This document shows positions 21,073-31,797 of a DNA stretch of 64,000 nt, one piece after another. Made by a program: the position numbers and the translations under genes. The first letter of the stretch is position 1. Each line of letters begins with the position of its first letter. Where the stretch lies: positions 434,001-498,000 of the forward strand of contig JAMWFC010000130.1 in the NCBI GenBank assembly GCA_027475525.1. The letters are read 5' to 3'. Origin of the DNA: Macrolepiota albuminosa (taxonomy: Eukaryota; Basidiomycota; Agaricomycetes; Agaricales; Agaricaceae). A model generated the notes under the pieces. The model did no database searches. It saw nothing but the letters and a program-made list of their open reading frames with translations, and had not been told where the DNA came from.

Positions 21073-22006
21073 TGATGACGCCCAAAGTTTGGTCAGTAAC
21101 AGATATATTAATAGTGTTACCATACCAAAAGCTTGCATTGGGCACGCTATAAGTGATGTGAGGAGTCCCGGGCAGGTCCCAGAGAACGTGCCTGTGAAAA
21201 TGAGGTAAAGTCGGTAAGGGGGTCGGCAAGTGTAAAGCACTAAGGTAAAGCGCCTATGAAAGAAGCGGTAAGTGCACACGGCAATGTCAGCGGCAAGAGC
21301 ACAGTAAGCTTAGCGAAGTCTAAGCGTCGTTAATGCCTGCTGTAGCTGCAAGGCGTGAATAGGTTGAAGGCTGGCGATAGTCTGCAACTGTCAATAAGTT
21401 TGACGTTGCCGACCGTAAATGAGGTCTTGAGCGTAAGGGAGACTGAAGTAAGGGGAGCAGGAAACTCTGTTCTCTGATTCGATGGGTATGTACAAGTCGG
21501 TAAGTACTTTTTATACTACAAGGAGTTCACCGTCACCAGTGACTAACCATTGCCAAAGTGCGGTCAACTAGAAAATTTCATAGGGGTAACTCCAACAGTT
21601 TCAGATCCCTACCATCCATTCAAGACCCTTAGCAACCCTGGGTGGCAGATCGCGAAGCTAAACCATCAATCCATCACCCTTCTGTCTGTCCCAATGCTTA
21701 GCGATGTCAGGCGCCAAATTGAGGCGCTAAGCGATGTCAGATGCCAAGGTCAAACGCCAAGCTGTCCGTCAGTTTTTGATAGATCATCAGGCTTCTTCCT
21801 AAGCGCTGTTGTCAGTGACAGATGTCATCTGTCAGTTGTCATTCTTGCTGCCGTTGGCGCTATCATTGATTGGATCTGCTTCTTGCCATACATGGCCGTC
21901 AAATATTGCCAAAATTGGTTAGTTAGTGCGCACTAAGGTATCCTGAGCCTGTGCCATGTTGCCGTAGCCTGCCGTGGATGCACTGATCCTGTATGGGGTC
22001 CTATCA
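21073..22006. mobile_element. Solo LTR, 934 bp, inserted in the right KDZ TIR
   Basis: Begins TGATGACGCCC and ends GGTCCTATCA (TG...CA), flanked by a 4-bp duplication ACGT (21069-21072 and 22007-22010). The sequence on both sides rejoins to match the left TIR, so the insertion limits are exact. No retrotransposon ORFs remain inside. Confidence 0.85.
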
Positions 22007-22041
22007 ACGTATGACACGTACTGTTGTGATGCCCTACCCTG

Positions 22042-22051
22042 CTTTATGTCA
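22042..22051 (+). repeat. Candidate right target-site duplication of the KDZ element
   Basis: CTTTATGTCA, partner of 3607-3616. With this boundary both element ends begin with CA (left CATAGAGACATCAC, right end read inward CAGGGTAGGGCATCAC). Confidence 0.5.
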
Positions 22052-22083
22052 GGTTCTGCTGATGGCAGGGGCTTCTAGTGGCA

Positions 22084-22237
22084 AGCAAATTCTTACTAGG
22101 CAGACTCAATGTCTTCAATAGACTGTTCTCAAACCTATAGAGCTTATGTATGAAGTTCAGAGCAAATTCTTACTAGGCAGACTCAATGTCTTCAATAGAC
22201 TGTTCTCAAACCTATAGAGCTTATGTATGAAGTTCAG
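22084..22237. repeat. 77-bp tandem duplication (10)
   Basis: AGCAAATTCTTACTAGG at 22084 repeats at 22161, intergenic. Confidence 0.95.
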
Positions 22238-22365
22238 AGTTGTTGAAAGAGGTAGAATAACTCCAGGAAGCTGATACAATTGGCCTCAGGTGCTGGGAAA
22301 TAAATGCAGAGGATCTTGGAGTAGTACAGGCCCAGTGTCACAGCCAATCCATTCCCTAGTAGTTT

Positions 22366-22519
22366 CTGTCCAACTTCCAACTGCTTGCTCATACATAGCC
22401 TTGTCAGCATATTCCTATATGCTTTGGTTGTTCTTCTAGTTACTGTCCAACTTCCAACTGCTTGCTCATACATAGCCTTGTCAGCATATTCCTATATGCT
22501 TTGGTTGTTCTTCTAGTTA
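22366..22519. repeat. 77-bp tandem duplication (11)
   Basis: CTGTCCAACTTCC at 22366 repeats at 22443, intergenic. Confidence 0.95.
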
Positions 22520-22994
22520 CATATTTCTCCCTATCTTTCTTCTTTATTTATCATAGACTCTTACATTTATCAGACTTTTTCCCTATCAATTTCACCCTTA
22601 TTATAATTCTTCTTTACTAGTTTACTATAAAACCCCCATGGATTCATTAATAACTTCAGGCAATCAACACAGTTGCCATCTCTTATGCACTTGTTCTCTC
22701 AAGTCTTAGTTATCCTTGTGAATTCTTGAATGGGTCCTTGACACCCAGAGAAGGCTGAACAAAGTTAATGAAATGAAATAAAGCTAAGAGAAAGCTAGAA
22801 AAGATCTTGAAAAAAACTTGTAGTGGACTTCAAAAAATTTCAGAGCAGACATAGAATTAATAAGGAAAAAAAGTGATATTGGATTAAAACAGGCTAGACA
22901 ACAGAAACAGATGATCAATTTACAGGCAATTAGGGCAGTATGTAAGCAATATCAAGACTACTGTAACAAATTACTATTTACTAGTTAATTATTA

Positions 22995-24606
22995 CACTGG
23001 CTCAAAAAACTGCCCCAATGTTTGGCCTTTTTAGAAAGATTCACAAGGTGTGCAACAATCACCTATGCAAAAAATCATAGAAGATCACATGACATACAAC
23101 TACATCCCAGCTTTATAATGATGTATGGATCATGTGATTTGGACAAGAACTCACTGGTTAATAAATCAAACAAAATATTTAATCATTGGGGCAGTTTTTT
23201 GACCTACTCTAATTTACTCTAATTTTCATATCTAATACTTGGTATGGCCTCCATTTGCCTTTATAACTGCTTTGATCCTTCTAGGCATGCTCTCTATGAC
23301 CTTTGGCATCTGGTGGTATTTCATTCCACTTCTTGACCACTCTCTTCCACAACTCATGCACTCCTTTAGGGGGTATTTCATACTCCAAAAGTTTGCACTT
23401 GATGTAAACCCAGAGGTGTTCAATGGGATTGAGGTCAGTGGACTGAGCAGACCAGGATATCACAATGATGTTGTTATCAGAAAACCAGGTTGTTGCCTGT
23501 TAGGAGGTAACTTTTGAGTTATTGTCTTGCTGAAAATATCGTTCTTCCTCTTTCATTTCCAACTTTTTAAAGCTTTCCACCATGTTCTCATCCAAAATCT
23601 CACATTATTGTGCAGCATCCATCTTCTTCTGAACTTCTATGAGCTTCCACACTCCATTCCAACCCATGCAGCTCCATACCATTAAATTGTTTTCTCTTCC
23701 ATGCTTGACAGTTGGTATAGTGGTGTGGTCAGATAGTGGTTCTCCTGGAATTTTCCACACATATACCTTCCTATCTGATCCAATCTAATTAATCTTTGTC
23801 TCATCACTCTACAAAACCCTTTCCCAATCCTCCACTGTCCAGTTTTCATGATACTGAGCAAACTTAAGCCAGTTTGCACAATGAGCAGCCTTGAGCATGG
23901 GAATTTTCTTCTTTGTTGCTGAGCAAAAACCTGCCTCCTTCAATGCATTTCTGACTGTCTGAGGATTAACAGAATTGGAAATGACAAAATTAATGTACTG
24001 TGTGGCTTGAACAGCATTATCCAGCTTCTCAGTAGTAATTTGATGAATAATAGGCTATTTGTCACATACTGTAAGCTTGGAAAGACAACCTCCAGGATGA
24101 TTCTCTTTGTTGCTCTCCAGTTTTTTGCTGATCCTCCCCACAGTGCCCTTTCCCAGGCCAGTTTGTGCTTGGATTTGATGCTAAGAATACTCCTCATTGA
24201 AAAGAGAAGCAACAGAAGAGCAATTGGCAGCAGAATGAGGTCGCATAATAGTGGTAGAGTGTCAAAAAGGTGATTGATTAAAGTTGAACATATCGGATTA
24301 GTACAAACAAGGTCACATGACATTGTTTATACTTTCTACAAGGTGTCTCCATCTTCTACTGCTGAAAAGTGTTGAGAAAATATGAAAATTAGAGTGAGTC
24401 AAAAAACTGCCCCAATGATAGAATATTTTGTTTGATTTATTAATCAGCAAGTTCTTGTCCAAATCACATGATCTATATATTATTATAAAGCCAGGATGTG
24501 GTTGTATGTCATATGATTTTCCATAATTTTTTGCTTAGGTAATTGTTGCACACCTTATAAATCTTTCCAAAAAGGCCAAACATTGGGGCAGTTTTTTAAG
24601 CCAGTG
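22995..24606 (-). mobile_element. Tc1/mariner-like transposon 1, decayed
   Basis: 1,612 bp flanked by TA (22993-22994, 24607-24608). Inverted repeats of about 220 bp begin CACTGGCTCAAAAAACTG. Each repeat holds a second, inverted copy of the AAACTGCCCCAATG motif at its inner edge. The minus-strand remnant of a DDE_3 transposase shows TDLNPIEHLWVYIK and ESMPRRIKAVIKANGG but many frameshifts and stops. No intact ORF. Related to the element at 32507-34112. Confidence 0.85.
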
Positions 24607-24745
24607 TAAAATAGAGCAGAGCCTGAGGGCTGGATGAGTCAGATCTGGAACATCAGAGTGATTGAGCTCATGCAGTGTATTGTGCAAGTGTCAGAATAGC
24701 ACTGAAATAGGCATTGGCTCAAGGTGATGGAATACTGATAGCAGG

Positions 24746-24907
24746 TGACTGTCAGAGGACTCCTCATTTCTTCCTTCCTTCACTCCTTATTTCTTCTGCT
24801 CTCCTTTTATTCATTCTCTTATTTCTTCTGACATTATTTCATTTTACTATTTCTATTCTTTGTAAATACTATTCTCAGCCCTTGAGGTGCTCTGGTTCTT
24901 TAGCTAC
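24746..24907 (+). mobile_element. Gypsy-B LTR copy 1, left part (split by Copia)
   Basis: Starts TGACTGTCAGAGGACTCC, matching the LTR of the minus-strand Gypsy element at 36371-36879. It breaks at GGTTCTTTAGCTAC, where the Copia element begins, and resumes at 30629. Confidence 0.75.
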
Positions 24908-25282
24908 TGTTGGCATATTATCAACACCGTTAATCAATTGACGTCATTGTTCGATACTGGCCACCCTTTCACCCTTCACATCCTTCACATCATCACCATA
25001 CGTACCTTATTCATTCATTCGCTTACTGCACATGACCCTGGCCATTGTACACACAGAGAGTATATAAACTAGACATATGGACACGAACCCTCAGTCAATT
25101 ACTATTGAACTGAGGGTAAGTCAACATTCTGTTATACAGAGCACTACAACAACTGATGCAACCACATGGGTAGATTAACTTGTGTATTTGTCAGGTAGTC
25201 ACGTAGTCAATTACTATTGAACTGAGGATTAACTTGTGTATTTGTCAGGTCTTCTAACAGATTTACACATTAGGTTTTAACA
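24908..25282 (+). repeat. Copia 5' LTR
   Basis: 375 bp, TG...CA ends. Contains a TATATAA box at 25061-25067 and internal repeats of AGTCAATTACTATTGAACTGAGG and GATTAACTTGTGTATTTGTCA. Confidence 0.9.
25061..25067 (+). promoter_or_regulatory. TATA box in the Copia LTR
   Basis: TATATAA within GAGAGTATATAAACTAGAC; the same position is conserved in the 3' LTR (30395-30401). Likely start-site element of the genomic RNA. Confidence 0.6.
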
Positions 25283-25293
25283 GGTTATGGGCC
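25283..25293 (+). other. Copia primer-binding site, initiator-tRNA-Met-like
   Basis: GGTTATGGGCC directly follows the 5' LTR. It is complementary to GGCCCATAACC, the anticodon-loop region of C33-type initiator tRNA-Met, the primer region used by some copia elements as a half-tRNA. The match is short. Confidence 0.5.
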
Positions 25294-25495
25294 TTTGCTG
25301 ACCATGCTCTACACTCATGCTAGAAGCACTCACCATCACAGAACCTTGCCTCAATCAATTCTCTCTCTCTCTTCACATTATCACAAGACTTGGTATTCTT
25401 GGGCCCTGCAGGTACCAATCATGCTACACCTATTAGTGTGTCCTTGTTGTATCTGCGCTTGAAATAGTCCTTTGTTCTCTCTTGCAACGCACACC

Positions 25496-28400
25496 ATGGG
25501 ATCAACGCCCTCCCCCAACTCTCTGACAGCCATGCAGAACAGCGACGCATCCTACCCCTGCATTTGACCTGCCAAACTCAATGCCCATTGGCCCTCCATG
25601 GAACCCCTGTTTGATCGCGCCACTGGTGAGTTCACGAAATGGTCGAACAAACTCGAGATCTTCCTCCAGCAGAGTGGCCTTGATCGCTACATCTTCGCGT
25701 CCGAGAAGAGGCCGCAATGCCTTATCACCAGCCCTGACCCCATCATGGAACCCAACACCTACGCTAATTGGCTCATGAACAACAACCTGATTATTGGCGT
25801 TATCTGTGTAGCGATCTCAGAGGCTGAGCAAGAGGGACTAGAGACTGATAGATCAGTGAAAGAGTGTTACGATGCCCTGAAAGCGAGAGCTCACCGGGAA
25901 GGCCCTGTCAAAGAAGTAGCCCTCATCCGGGAAGCTCTCTCTACTTACGCACCTGTCTCTGACCCCATCGACACCACTGCCCGTAAAATTTATGACCTGA
26001 TCAACCGAGCTTTTGCCATTGGCACCATAGACAAAGACTTACTCAAGTGCATTGCCTTGCTCAACTGTATCAATGATAGGTCCTTCGAGTCCATTAGACT
26101 CAGGTGTCACACAGCCTTGCCGACTCTACAGCAGACAAACTCTATGCCTCCTCACAAATCTGTAAGCTATTCCAGACAGTCGACAGCCTTGCTCATCTCT
26201 CCAGGGTGGACACCGCGCTTGCCGCCTGCGAGAGTTCCAAGACTGCCTCTGGTACTCACAACCATGGACCCAGCTTCCCGTGTTGCAGTGTCTGTTTTGC
26301 AGCAGGAATGTCTTGCAGAGGGCACACCAAGGAGTGGTGCATCAAGCCTGGAGGTGGCATGGCTGGAAAAACGATTGAGGAATCAAAAGCTGCATGCCAG
26401 GCTGCATGAGGAGGAGGGAACAAGAACAAGATGGTCAGTACACCTGGGAACAGCACTGTTAAAAATGAAATAACCATCAAAGGGCTAGATGGCCAAGCAT
26501 ACATCGTAGACTTAACACATCTCCAAAAGGTCCAGCTCAAAACAAAACCCGCTGACTTTGCAGGTGTTGCTGACTCCACCATCACAAACTCAACCAATTA
26601 CTTCGAATACAAAGGCTTTATGGCAATTGATGGGGACAATGACGAACCATGAGCAAGCGTAAATTGGGATACGCACACAATCCCAACCATTCTGGGCTAT
26701 GAAACCATCTTAGCAACCACAGCTGTCATACCATCCGTTCTCTCCAGTACTACTCGAGTCATCTCCCTCGCAGAAAAACCCTTCTACATGGACTCAGGAG
26801 CAACAGTGCACATATCACTGTGCATATCTGACTTTGTCACCCTGCAATCTATCCCTCCGCAAGCCGTCAAAGGGGTTGGAGGTACCTCTATCCAGGCCAT
26901 AGGAATAGGACAGATCCAATTGCAAGTTCAAAATCAAACAGAAATTTACCTCAAAAACGCATTATATATCCCCAATTCCACAGTTCGCCTCATATCCATC
27001 TCAGCTCTGGCTATAGGAATGCATGCCACCATCACGTTTAGTCAAACAGGAGTAACCATACTTGACGAAAACAGTGGTACGCTCCTTGCTGCTGGCCCCC
27101 TCATTCCAGGACGACACCTATATACACTAGAGCTTCAGTCAGCACTCAATGAACACGCTCTGACTGCCGCACCAACCCCTGTTCACCTGGACACTTGGCA
27201 CTGGCATCTTGGACATGCCAACTATCAGGTCGTAGCCACTATGGCTTGTGCAGGCTTGCTCCCAGGTACGCCATCTGCCTCCCTCCCAGCACAACACAAA
27301 TGTGACATCTGTATTCTTGGCAAACAGATGAAAACACCAGTGCACAAGGTATGGGAGGAAGGGCATAGAGCAGTCGAAAGGCTTCAGATAGTGTGGATAG
27401 ATCTAGCCAGTCCAATGAGTGTATAATCTTGCACTGACAACAAATATACCATGGATATTGTCGACAACTTTACGAACATGCCATGGGCAATTCCCCTTAA
27501 GTCCAAGTCAGATGCTTTTGCTGCGCTTCAAGCCTGGAAAAGGGAGCGAGAACTTGAAACAGGCAGAAAAGTTGGAATCTACCAAACAGGTCATGACAGC
27601 GAGCTGAAAAGCCATCAGATGGAGGCGTGGGTTGCATCAACCGGAACACGACATGAATATGCTGCACCATACACATCACAACACATGGGTCACGTCAAAC
27701 GACTACACAGGACTCTCCAAGGCAAAGCAAGAACCATGCGACTTGCCGCCAAGTGCCCGGATTCATTGTGGGATGAGTTCTATCAGACAGCGGCACACTT
27801 ACATGCAAAAACAGCGATCAAATCGCTAAAAGGAAAAACATCTTTTGAGCTCTGGTACAACCACCCCCCCAACTACTCATACATGCGTGAGATTGGCTGT
27901 CGAGCCTTTGTCCTTATTCAAAACCAGCATAACCCCAAAATCAATGCTCGAGAGATCGAGTGCATACTCATTGGATACGCACAGAATTCCAAAGCTTACA
28001 GATGTTTCAACCCCAGGACCAACAAGATCTACAAATTGTACCATGTACAGTTCATGGAACATCATAATGGGCACATTACCCCCGCTCTGACCCCTCCATT
28101 GATTGCAGAACTGACACCCACAGATAATGCGTCCACAAACATAACTGAACCGGCATCGATCGCAGACATTAAGAAATTATCAGCAGGTGCCCCATTTGTA
28201 ATTGATGACAATGACATACCAATTCTGCCACCCATGCCTGACCAAGTACCCGAAAACATACAGGATCAGCCGGTAGATGTGCCAGAACAAGCTATTCCCT
28301 GCTGATCAATGCGTGCCTGCATTCCTACTGCCTGAGCCAACCCAGATAACCCACCAATCACTCGTGTCAAGCAGGCAGTACAGGAGTCCAAAGCCGCTGG

Positions 28401-30234
28401 AGATCGCATCCATGCAGCATGAGCAGAGAGACATGCAGACCAAAATTGTGACAACCTCCCAGGGGACATAGGAGCGGAAGTAGATGTCGTTGGAAACGAC
28501 TTGCCTGACTTAGCCAACATGGCCTCTATAGAAGAAATTGAGCACCTGCTGGCCATTGCTAAATCTCTGGAAAACCCTTTATCCCTCAACTTGGACGACA
28601 AACCACGCACCTGGAAAGAAGCTCTGGAGTCGTCCTACTCAAAAGAGTGGGAAGCTGGATACCGGGAAGAACTCAATTCATTAAAAGAGATGGGCGTGTA
28701 CAAACTCATACCTCGGGACCAGGTACCAGCAGGACAGAAGGTTCAGAAGGGAAGGCCTGTGTTCAAAATTAAGCATGACAAAAACAGCAAGGCCGTCAGG
28801 TTCAAGGTTTGATTAGTTTTCAAAGGGTATGAGCAAGTTTATGGCCGCAATTACACCAGAACGACATCACCAACAGCACGCATGGAATCCTGGCGAGTCC
28901 TCCTGCACTTGGCAGCAACACTGGGCTGGGATGCGACTCAGATAGACATTAAAACTGCATTTCTCTACGGTCTACTTCCAGAAGAAGAAGTACAATACAT
29001 GATGCAGCCGGAAGGTTTCGAAGAAGCGGATAAAGAGGATTGGGTATGGTGTCTACTACGCAGACTCTACGGCATGAAACAAGCAGGACGCATATGGAAC
29101 CACACTCTGAACAGTAACATGATCTCATGGGGCTTCATGTGCCTCCCCTGCAAATCTTGTATATACTATTGGAAGACTGATACAGGAATTGTGATAGCAG
29201 CTGTTCATGTCGACGATTTCCTGTCTATTGTGAGCAGTAAAGCTGAAAACGACCACTTTAAAGTCCAACTGCAATCCGTGTGGACCATATTGGATCTTGG
29301 TCTCCCAAAGTTTGTCGTTGGCATTGCAATCGAGTGGGATTGCGCTAGATGCCTCGTGAAACTGTTGCAAACGGCCCTCATAGACAAAATCATTTCACAA
29401 TTCGGACAGTCCAATGCTGCCCCCCTTTCTCTCCCCATGGAGCCTGGACTTAAGCTCTGAAGGGTCGACAGGTCCTCCCTCTCCCATGCCAAAATGGATG
29501 TCATCATGAAGATGCCATATAGATCTCTCGTTGGCTGTCTCCTTTATGTTGCCATCTCAACCAGACCAGACATCGCATACGCTGTCCAGCAATTAACGCA
29601 GTACATTGACTCTTACACCAACATCCATTGGAAAGCAGCTGTTTGGCTTGTCTGCTACCTGAAGGGCACTTGTCACCTCAAACTGATTCTCGGAGGGAAC
29701 ACGGAGCCCATCAATCTCACCGGCTTCACAGACTCCGACTGGGCAAATTGCTTAGACACCAGGAGGAGCATAGGAGGCTATGCCTGGAGCTTAGGGTCAG
29801 GTGTAATATCGTGGGCCGCACGCAAGCAGAAGTCTGTTGCTGCATCATCTTGCAAAGCCAAGTATATGGCTGCGTTCAAGAGTGCGCAGGAGTGCATATG
29901 GTTACGCGCCTTACCCAAGGGGATTGAATTCGACGTCACTGCCAAACCCACACCAATTCTGTGCGACAACAATGCCGCTATCAATCTTTCCGAGGACCCT
30001 ACCCTCCATGCCTGGGTAAAACATATGGATATTAAGTACCATTTCCTCTGTGAACAGGTACAAGCAGGGGAAATTTGCATATGGTACGTTAACACCAAGT
30101 TTAACATAGCGGACCTCTTCACCAAAGCTCTTGCCACCCCCCTCTTCACTCATCTTCGTGCGCTACTTGGTCTTCAAGGGGATCACCGTGATTCATGTGA
30201 GGAGGAGACAATGTACACCAAAAATTCCCAGTGA
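25496..30234 (+). pseudogene. Copia gag-pol polyprotein with nine in-frame stops and one frameshift
   Basis: From the ATG at 25496, gag (EPLFDRATGEFTKWSNKLE) runs to about 26102, where one base is missing. All the rest to 30234 is one frame. Motifs: zinc knuckle CSVC...GHTKEWC; protease MDSGATVH; integrase H-H-C-C (WHWHLGHAN...CDICILGK) and WIDLASP; reverse transcriptase QIDIKTAFLYG and HVDDFLS; RNase H TDSDWAN, DTRRSIGG, YHFLCEQV. Stops: TGA at 25565, 26407, 26650, 28303, 28333, 28420, 28810 and 29458; TAA at 27424; no TAG. In the integrase the second catalytic Asp (usual TDNGGE) is QTGHDSE and the catalytic Glu (usual VERLHR) is VKRLHR, so it could not work even without stops. Confidence 0.9.
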
Positions 30235-30241
30235 GGAGGAG

Positions 30242-30628
30242 TGTTGGCATATTATCAACACCGTTAATCAATCGATGTCATTGTCTGATACTGGCCACCC
30301 TTTCACCCTTCACATCCTTCACATCATCACCATACGTACCTTATTCATTCATTTGCTTACTGCACACAACCCTGGCCATTGTACACACAGAGAGTATATA
30401 AACTAGACATATGGACACGAACCCTCAGTCAATTACTATTGAACTGAGGGTAAGTCGACATTCTGTTACACAGAGCGCTATGACAACTGACGCAACCACA
30501 TGGGTAGATTAACTTGTGTATTTGTCAGGTAGTCATGTAGTCAATTACTATTGAACTTACTATTGAACTGAGGATTAACTTGTGTATTTGTCACGTCTTC
30601 AAACAGATTTACACATTAGGTTTTAACA
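30242..30628 (+). repeat. Copia 3' LTR
   Basis: 387 bp; differs from the 5' LTR by scattered substitutions and a 12-bp internal duplication (ACTATTGAACTT). Preceded by GTGAGGAGGAG, a plausible polypurine tract. Confidence 0.9.
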
Positions 30629-30856
30629 GCTACCATTCAGACAAGTGTGGGCCCCTCAGCACCACTTCCAGACTGCTTACATAAGCCAGAGTTTGCCAGA
30701 GTTTGCCCCTTATCTGTGCAATTGTTTGTGTAGGCAATTTTTGAGTTTTTAAGATTTTGTTGTACTGTACAGTTGTTTCCCATGCTTCAGAGGCCCCAGA
30801 AGCATCCAACCTGGCATAGGAAATCCCTAGACTTGTTCTCTTTGGATCTCCCTCTG
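30629..30856 (+). mobile_element. Gypsy-B LTR copy 1, right part
   Basis: Continues the LTR interrupted at 24907 (CATTCAGACAAGTGTGGGCC...) up to GATCTCCCTCTG, where it abuts a second LTR copy. Confidence 0.7.
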
Positions 30857-31436
30857 TGTTAGGGGACTCCTCATTTCTTCCTTTTCTCACTCCTTATCTC
30901 TTCACTCTCCCTTCATTCATTCTCTTATTTCTTCTGACATTATTCCATTTTACTGTTTCTATTCTTTTAACTATCTGTTAGTACTACTCTCAGACCTTGA
31001 GGTGCTCTGGTTCTTTAGCTACCATTCAGACAAGTGTGGGCCCCTCAGCACCACTTCCAGACTGCTTATATAAGCCAGAGTTTGCCAGAGTTTGCCCCTT
31101 ATTTGTGCAATTGTTTGTGTAGGCAATTTTTGAGTTTTTAAGGTTTTGTTGTACTGTATAGTTGTTTCCCATGCTTCAGAGGCCCCAGAAGCATCCAACC
31201 TGGCATAGGGAATCCCTAGACTTGTTCTCTTTGGATCTCCCTCTGCCAGGTGAGTAGCTACCTTGATATTGTCAGTATATATTCTAATACACTTTGGATC
31301 TCTCTCTGCCAGCTGTGTGACTGAGCCACAGCCTCTAGAGGTCTATTGTCAGTATATATTCTAATACACTTTGGATCTCTCTCTGCCAGCTGTGTGACTG
31401 AGCCACAGCCTCTAGAGGTCACCCTTACACTCTGCC
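30857..31436 (+). mobile_element. Gypsy-B LTR copy 2
   Basis: Starts at the degenerate TGTTAGGGGACTCC and runs through the same body to CACCCTTACA. Lacks the Copia insert, so it shows the empty target site. Contains a 77-bp duplication (31267-31420). Confidence 0.7.
31267..31420. repeat. 77-bp tandem duplication (12)
   Basis: TATTGTCAGTATATATTC at 31267 repeats at 31344, inside Gypsy-B LTR copy 2. Confidence 0.9.
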
Positions 31437-31797
31437 AGGTGAGTAGTTATTATGATATTGTCAGTACAGTTTTCTTTGGATCTCCCTCTGCCAGGTAAGT
31501 AGCTATCATGATATTGTCAGTATATATTCTAATACACTTTGGATCTCCCTCTGCCAGCTGTGTGACTGAGCCACAGCCTCTAGAGGTCACCCTTACATAT
31601 ATATTCTAATACACTTTGGATCTCCCTCTGCCAGCTGTGTGACTGAGCCACAGCCTCTAGAGGTCACCCTTACATTCTGCCAGGTGAGTAGTTATTATGA
31701 TATTGTCAATACATACTCTAATACACTTTGGATCTCCCTCTGCCAGCTGTGTGACTGAGCCATAGCCTCTAGAGGTTGCCTTTACAGTGACAGCATT
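31437..31797 (+). repeat. Tandem array of the Gypsy-B LTR 3' end
   Basis: Two to three degenerate units of about 120 bp, each CTGCCAGGTGAGTAG...TATTCTAATACACTTTGGATCTCC...GAGGTCACCCTTACA, repeating the last part of the LTR. A 77-bp duplication (31521-31674) adds to it. Confidence 0.65.
31521..31674. repeat. 77-bp tandem duplication (13)
   Basis: TATATATTCTAATAC at 31521 repeats at 31598, inside the LTR-derived array. Confidence 0.88.

Larger units (their letters stand above)
3617..22041. mobile_element. Giant KDZ-family DNA transposon with long TIRs and passenger genes
   Basis: About 18.4 kb bounded by inverted repeats of about 2 kb (left 3617-5664; right 19045-22041 once a solo LTR at 21073-22006 is removed). 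Inside are a KDZ transposase (minus, 9.6-13.0 kb) and three other genes: minus 7.3-9.4 kb, plus 13.5-15.8 kb, minus 15.9-17.9 kb. Known: KDZ transposons (Kyakuja, Dileera, Zisupton) are large multi-gene DNA elements expanded in Agaricomycetes. A 10-bp direct repeat CTTTATGTCA flanks the element (3607-3616 and 22042-22051) and is the best target-site-duplication candidate. The four genes each carry at least one in-frame stop, so this copy looks inactive. No TET/JBP oxygenase gene, a known neighbour of some KDZ transposases, was recognised inside. Confidence 0.85.
19045..22041 (-). repeat. Right terminal inverted repeat of the KDZ element, split by a solo LTR
   Basis: Inverted copy of the left TIR. 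The outermost part (22007-22041, ACGTATGACACGTAC...) continues the repeat after a 934-bp LTR inserted at 21073-22006. Joining across the insertion recreates CAACGTATGACACGTA, the reverse complement of the left end, which confirms both the TIR and the insertion. Confidence 0.85.
22052..22992. other. AT-rich intergenic, no gene seen
   Basis: Contains two 77-bp tandem duplications (22084 and 22366, listed separately). No convincing coding sequence on either strand. Confidence 0.55.
24908..30628 (+). mobile_element. Ty1/Copia LTR retrotransposon, degenerate but full length
   Basis: 5' LTR 24908-25282 and 3' LTR 30242-30628 (both TGTTGGCATATT...TTTTAACA), with a perfect 5-bp target duplication GCTAC (24903-24907, 30629-30633). 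Domain order is gag, protease, integrase, reverse transcriptase, RNase H, which defines Copia. It sits inside a Gypsy-B LTR, and an unoccupied copy of the same target is present at 31000-31040. Confidence 0.92.

Noticed and set aside
3617..22041. TET/JBP-type oxygenase gene expected near some KDZ transposases
   Set aside because: Read for the HxD...H and Fe(II)/2-oxoglutarate motifs in all four genes; none seen.
25093..25260. Repeats inside the Copia LTR as further 77-bp artefacts
   Set aside because: Spacings are 112 and 54 bp and both are present in the other LTR, so they belong to the LTR.
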